Below the pieces are notes generated by a model that worked only from the letters and a program-made list of their open reading frames with translations, ran no database searches and was not told where the DNA came from. This document shows, piece after piece, positions 20,905 to 25,000 of a stretch of 25,000 nt of DNA. A program made the translations under genes and the position numbers. How positions within the stretch are numbered: position 1 is the stretch's first letter; every line of letters starts with the position of its first letter. This DNA comes from Chrysomallon squamiferum (lineage: Eukaryota > Mollusca > Gastropoda > Neomphalida > Peltospiridae), in NCBI GenBank assembly GCA_012295275.1, contig CM022667.1, positions 11,175,038 to 11,200,037 of the forward strand. The letters are read 5' to 3'.

Positions 20905-21060
20905 TAAATCTATCTATCAGTCAGTCAGTCATTCTGTTTAGATATCTTTCTATTTGTCTATCCAGTTTCTAATTTTCCATCCATCCATCCATTCATGCAT
21001 CCATCTCACTGTCTGAATCTATCTATCTATATATCTGTCTTTATATATATATATATATAT
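20905..21060. repeat. ATCT, CAGT, CCAT and AT short tracts
   Basis: ATCTATCT and CAGT units (20907-20930), CCAT units with one CATG variant (20977-21003), ATCT units (21018-21034) and AT units (21042-21060). Confidence 0.88.
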
Positions 21061-21219
21061 CAATATCTTTATTCCTCTCCAGTCACCATTTTTCTGTTTT
21101 CCCCTCCGTCACTTTCATTCTACATGCACAGATTTTTACGTCTCTCTTTATCTCTTTTTCTCTCTTCTCTTTCTCTTTCTGTATCTCTTCGTTAATAACA
21201 GATCGTTAATTCAAAACAA
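21061..21219. repeat. CT-rich low-complexity stretch
   Basis: Pyrimidine-rich words (CTCT, TTTC) at 21120-21190 without a fixed unit. The Leu/Ser frame across it is an artefact. Confidence 0.65.
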
Positions 21220-21780
21220 AAAAAACCATCATCCCGCATCTTCAAGACGATAGCAAAACGATGTACCTCGGGTTACCCTCACGCACGTACGCACGTACGT
21301 ACGTACGTAGTACTCACGTGACGACGACGTCATTAATTCGCTAATCGTTACCTCGGGGAGCGACCGTTAGGAAGGTCTACGCATCTTCAACGACAATTCG
21401 CTTCTTTTTTTTTCTTTTTTTTTTTTCTTTCCAAGGAGACGGACGATAATGAATCGGAACTCTCAACATGGCCGGCCTCCGCGTGGATCTCTTCCTCTGA
21501 AATTAAGTCGACCGCGTGGGTCAATATTTCTCAGATTAAGACAATAAAGTTTTGTATGATTGCTGTTTTGGAGTGGCGCGGGTCAGCGCCGTGTCAGTGA
21601 TAACCTATAAACATATTTCAGTGGTTGTGGTCGCTGCTAACGTGCATGTGCGCCGGTGATAGAGCAGATCTGATAAGACGTGTGTGTTAGGCTTTATGAG
21701 TTGTCAATACCGTCGTTGACGATGTCTTGCCCGGGAATCCTCTCGCTGCTTGCTTAGAGGAGAAAACAAATCTTGTGTTT
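21220..21780. promoter_or_regulatory. CpG-rich island, candidate promoter or enhancer
   Basis: The densest run of CpGs in the window. It holds ACGT units (21281-21308), an E-box CACGTG (21315-21320), a CRE-like CGACGTCA (21325-21332) and a GAATTAAGTCGACC-type mix. ATGGCCGGC at 21468-21476 resembles a YY1 site and opens a 10-codon frame ending at 21500. A T-rich stretch interrupts it (21403-21430). An AATAAA lies at 21543-21548. No exon is identified. Promoter status is inferred from composition and motifs only. Confidence 0.3.
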
Positions 21781-22204
21781 TTTTTATTATTATTATTCTC
21801 TGAGGTGTTTTAGAAAAGAACAAAAAAAAAGAATCAAAAACGAAGGGAAACAATAGAAAAGAGAAAAATACCCCAAAATAAATGAATGAATAACAAAAAA
21901 TAAAATAAAATAAAATAAAATAAATAAGTAAGTAAGTAAATGAATAAATACATAAATAAATAATTGAATATGTGAATGAATAAATAAATAAATAATTATA
22001 TAAATAAGTGAATATGTGAATAAATAAATAAATAAGTGAATAGGTAAATAAATAAATAAATAAATAAATTAGTTAATTAATTAATAAATAAAATCGATCA
22101 GTAACAACATCAACAAAATAATCAAGACCACTAGTAACAGCAACATTCACTAACAGCAATAACAACAACAACAACAGCAACAACAACAACAACAATAATA
22201 ATAA
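21781..22204. repeat. AAAT/GAAT-rich region followed by (CAA)n
   Basis: TTA units near 21785-21797, AAAAT units (21900-21922), then AAAT, GAAT and TAAG units to 22092 in which a block containing GTGAATATGTGAAT-like words is repeated. CAA units with CAG variants follow at 22155-22200. Confidence 0.88.
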
Positions 22205-22640
22205 ACTTTATACAGTTGTTCCATGAAAAGTAATCAGTTGGCAAATTACTATCAACTTATGTTATTTCTGAAGATATTTTGTACACTAGCTGTTTTGAAC
22301 TGGTGGAAAATAAAAATAGACTGAATAGTGTGTCAGTCTGACTGTGCATGTAAAAATATTTCTTAGAGCTAAAAAAAATAAGAAGGAAGAAAAAAAGATG
22401 AGATTTTGAAAAAGAAGAAGAAAGCCAACTGTCCATTGATAAAATGCTTTTTCAAGTATTTTGAGTTGAAATTAACAAATACGTTTCTGAAAATTATTTT
22501 ATTTTAAACACGATCCTCTTACACAACCATTCTTTACAAATTACAAATTTGAAGCAAGCATGGTTTTCTATTCACAACCGAAACCAATGAAAAAATAAAA
22601 AAAGAAAAACAGAAAAAGAAAAATAAAAAAGGAAAGAAAC
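22205..22640. other. AT-rich spacer with purine-rich patches
   Basis: Unique AT-rich sequence, with A/G-rich patches at 22370-22425 and 22585-22640. No gene identified. Confidence 0.5.
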
Positions 22641-22911
22641 ACCTCCAAAATGCCAACACTAGTGACGTTAATAAACCGTCAATGCTCTTAGCTTCCGGCT
22701 GACAGCTTCCGGCTGCGCGAACGAAACTTTTGAAGATCTTTTCGCCTGATGACAGTGAAGACCCAGAAGTGTTGCTTTTAATTGAGCTCTGCGATCCGTT
22801 TCCAGCCAGAATTCTATAATTGTTAATCGTTTTTCCCGAAGTCCCTAGTTGTGAATACAGTGTTTGTTCGCTTGAGTTAGCCTCGGAGCCCAAAGCGGAT
22901 CTCAGCTTTCA
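22534..22911 (-). other. Weak minus-strand open frame, product unknown
   Basis: Open from just after a TGA at 22909-22911 to the stop near 22534, with no ATG in its complex part. The first 80 or so residues are Ser/Gly/Asn-rich and look less repetitive than other frames here. The remainder becomes Phe-rich as it crosses an A-rich patch. No family is recognised. Lack of a start codon and the Phe-rich end argue against a complete gene; an internal exon fragment cannot be excluded. Confidence 0.1.
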
Positions 22912-23040
22912 CGAAGCCGACTTGTAAGTTGACACCCGATACTTCGTTATCTTGTTAAGTGTGTTACTTTCTGTTTTTTACAGATTCACGAATCGTGAAA
23001 TAAAACAGTTAATGACGAAAGTGTGAATGGACAATGAGAA
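22641..23040. other. Unique island with a tandem 14-bp repeat and possible splice signals
   Basis: Contains AGCTTCCGGCTGAC (22690-22703) followed directly by AGCTTCCGGCTGCG (22704-22717). On the + strand a perfect donor-like GTAAGT starts at 22924, and CTGTTTTTTACAG ends at 22983, which would bound a 60-bp intron. No long + frame runs through it, so any transcript would be non-coding or untranslated here. Confidence 0.35.
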
Positions 23041-23042
23041 TT

Positions 23043-23158
23043 AAAAAAAAAAAAAAAAAAAAAATTTAAATATATATATATATAATCTGGGATTTTTAGA
23101 TATATAAAAACAAATTCTATGACAGATATTTGTATTTATGCTATTATTATTATTTCTT

Positions 23159-23189
<31 letters not shown>

Positions 23190-23215
23190 TTATTATTATT
23201 ATTGTTAGTGTTGTT
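23043..23215. repeat. A22, (AT)n, (TTA)n-(TTC)12-(TTA)n-(GTT)n
   Basis: A22 at 23043-23064, AT units at 23070-23084, then TTA, perfect TTC (23153-23188), TTA (23187-23203) and GTT units. The minus-strand poly-Arg/Asn frame is an artefact. Confidence 0.93.
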
Positions 23216-23440
23216 GTTTCAAACATAATTATAAATATAAATTCATTTAAATGATAAAAATATCTGACACCTACAGACAAGAGCTACACTCAAACATATA
23301 AACAAACACACAGACCCATACGCATATATCCTTATACATACATAAATACTGACAAAGACGCATGCACGCACACAAAAACACTCACACACAGTGGCATATA
23401 TATATATATATTTATATATATTAAATTAAGCGTGCTAACT
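23216..23440. repeat. CA/TA-rich low-complexity stretch
   Basis: Irregular CACA, ATAC and CATA words from about 23288 to 23393 and an AT tract (23395-23420). Confidence 0.7.
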
Positions 23441-24272
23441 AAAGTTAACACCACATTTGCATGTACGTCAGCTGTCAAATTTTCCCAGCATAAAATTTTT
23501 CAAACCGCTCTTTAACGGAAGGTCAGAGAAAATGTAAAATTACTTCTTAAAATCCTCCAATTTTTTTCTTGCTACGTGGGCCGCAAGTTCTTTCATCCTA
23601 CCACCACGACGCCGGCAGATCAATAATTGTGTGGATAAACGCTGTGCCAGTTGGTGCTTTACTAAAAAAAAAAAAATAATATAAAAACATACAATTTTAA
23701 CTCGTTACAAGTTACGTTTCATTTATGACTTCACTTAATTGCTAAATTACAGCGATTCAGCAATTCCAACTGAGATAACGCCATTAACGGTCAGCCAAGG
23801 GAGACCACTCTATAATATTTTTGCTCGTGTAATGGAGATACTTCCGGTTCAGGTGCGACGTCCTTCCAGTTTGCCTAACAAGAGACAGAAAGTTCAGAAG
23901 TCGAACATTTTACCGCGGTTTTTCAGTAATAATGAAAATTTATAATTAAGTGAACGTTGTGAAGGAAAGGATGTCAAAGGCACGATATTTATTGCAGTCG
24001 GCTTCCATGTTGTAATGAAATTAATTAAAACAGAATCAAGGGAATTTCACCTTAGCTTTGAAAATGGCATGCTTTTCCAAATGTTGTTTGCTGGATGGTT
24101 TATTCCGCTACTTCATCAGTGTCATCTTCGTTACAATCATAGAAACGAAAACTGCAGTGGTGATACTATGTTTAGGCTAACGTGCGCACGCATACACACG
24201 AACACTTAGCGTGAAAAGATACAAACGCATGCAAATATTTTATCATTCTCTCTCTGCCTGCCTCTCTATTTC
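23441..24272. other. Unique island
   Basis: About 800 bp of mostly non-repetitive sequence with an A12 run (23664-23675). It contains the weak frame 23752-23945 and a further ATG frame at 24015-24209 that I do not recognise. CpG-bearing parts lie at 23570-23650 and 23840-23920. Confidence 0.4.
23752..23945 (+). other. Weak open frame behind an acceptor-like site, product unknown
   Basis: CTAAATTACAG ends at 23751, and reading from one base later gives an open frame of 63 codons to TAA at 23943-23945. Composition is balanced (for example DSAIPTEITPLTVSQGRP near its start), and a donor-like CAG/GTGCGA lies at about 23852. No in-frame ATG precedes the acceptor. No homology is recognised. Either a small exon or chance. 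Confidence 0.13.
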
Positions 24273-24351
24273 TTTTTTTTTTTTTTTTCTTTTCCGCTAT
24301 ATGTTCCTGTCCCACGCAGAGAAACCCACAAAAAAAAAAAAAAAAAAAAAA
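24273..24351. repeat. T16 run and A22 run, inverted
   Basis: T16 (24273-24288) and A22 (24330-24351) lie 41 bp apart and could pair as a stem. Confidence 0.9.
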
Positions 24352-24683
24352 GAAGGAAGAATAAAAATAAAAGTAATTTCCAACTCATCATGAAACAATC
24401 AAACGATTTCTGTTAAAAGGTGTTTAGTGATGCTTACACCGGGTTTTCCCGAAATGTCACGAACTTTTGAAAAGCACTGTCATTAATTTATTGAATGAAG
24501 TCATTTCTGGAAGCGTTTAATTCAAATTTGGCCGCATCGTTTGTTTGTATTTTTTTTGTCCTTGTTTTGTATTAATTTAAATGTCAGCTCTTTCGATGTG
24601 TTTTCTATTACGCTGATGTTTTAACAAGATAAATGTTTCAGCCAGGTATGATTACTCGCATCACAGAACCATCCAATTGATTA
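24352..24683. other. Unique AT-rich spacer
   Basis: Non-repetitive, no gene or RNA recognised. Confidence 0.5.
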
Positions 24684-24820
<137 letters not shown>

Positions 24821-25000
24821 TGTTACTCTTTCTCTTTCTCTGTTTTCCCATCAATAGAAATACATTTATATATCATTTCTTTTATAAGTAATTCATACTT
24901 ACCAAGACAAATGATTGAAAAACAAACAAATACATAAATATTTTTAAAAAAAACATAATTTTGACAAAGCAATACATAAATTTAAAACAAATTAATTCAC
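24821..25000. other. AT-rich end of window
   Basis: Short pyrimidine-rich words to about 24845, then AT-rich sequence with AAAC/AAAT words. No gene visible. Confidence 0.5.

Noticed and set aside
21543-21570. AATAAA followed by GT-rich sequence as a gene 3' end
   Set aside because: AATAAA is frequent in AT-rich DNA, and no transcript or open frame leads into it.
24015-24209. 64-codon ATG frame with balanced composition
   Set aside because: Short, weak context and no recognised similarity. Frames of this length are expected by chance in unique DNA of this size.

Overview
The window looks like intergenic or intronic DNA from a large, repeat-rich metazoan genome. The style suggests a cephalopod mollusc, most likely an octopus. 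It is AT-rich and crowded with simple repeats of many kinds: AG/CT, AT, GT, ATT, GTT, TTTA, GTAT, GAAT and GGAT tracts, often joined end to end, plus long poly(A)/poly(T) runs. The organism call is an inference from that style only. A decapod crustacean, whose genomes are also microsatellite-rich, cannot be excluded. No bacterial or viral features are seen.

No protein-coding gene, rRNA, functional tRNA, CRISPR array, transposase or reverse transcriptase could be supported. Nearly all long open frames are repeats whose unit is a multiple of three bases, or dinucleotide tracts, read as low-complexity peptide. Three frames outside the repeats (19049-19375 +, 22534-22911 -, 23752-23945 +) are recorded as weak candidates only.

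Layout: 1-2700 holds AT, CA, CT and GA arrays and a 22-bp minisatellite. 2700-5700 mixes unique sequence with trinucleotide tracts and a T26-A16 snapback. 5700-8750 carries ATT, CATT, GT, GA and GTAT arrays, a tRNA-like SINE-type head at 6841-6915, and two diverged copies of an unrecognised element (about 7029-7200 and 7580-7735). 8750-11320 has T-rich and GT tracts and then a long unique island. 11320-14530 has a CT array, compound trinucleotide arrays, a degenerate TTCT/TATG/TGTT region, a CpG-bearing unique island and a strongly decayed ACT array. 14530-17260 has a compound tetranucleotide array, a unique island, a GA array and a cluster of perfect palindromes. 17258-17560 is a 21-bp minisatellite, followed by AAT, A53 and a second tRNA-like head. 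18430-21200 is T-rich, then unique, then ACT, GT and CT arrays. 21220-21780 is the most CpG-rich stretch. 21780-25000 has AAAT/GAAT, CAA, TTC and CT arrays around two further unique islands.

The seven or so islands of non-repetitive, CpG-bearing DNA (10380-11250, 13330-13970, 15540-16010, 18870-19800, 21220-21780, 22640-23000, 23560-23960) are the best places to look for regulatory elements or exons. With no gene in view, nothing can be said about how genes here work together.
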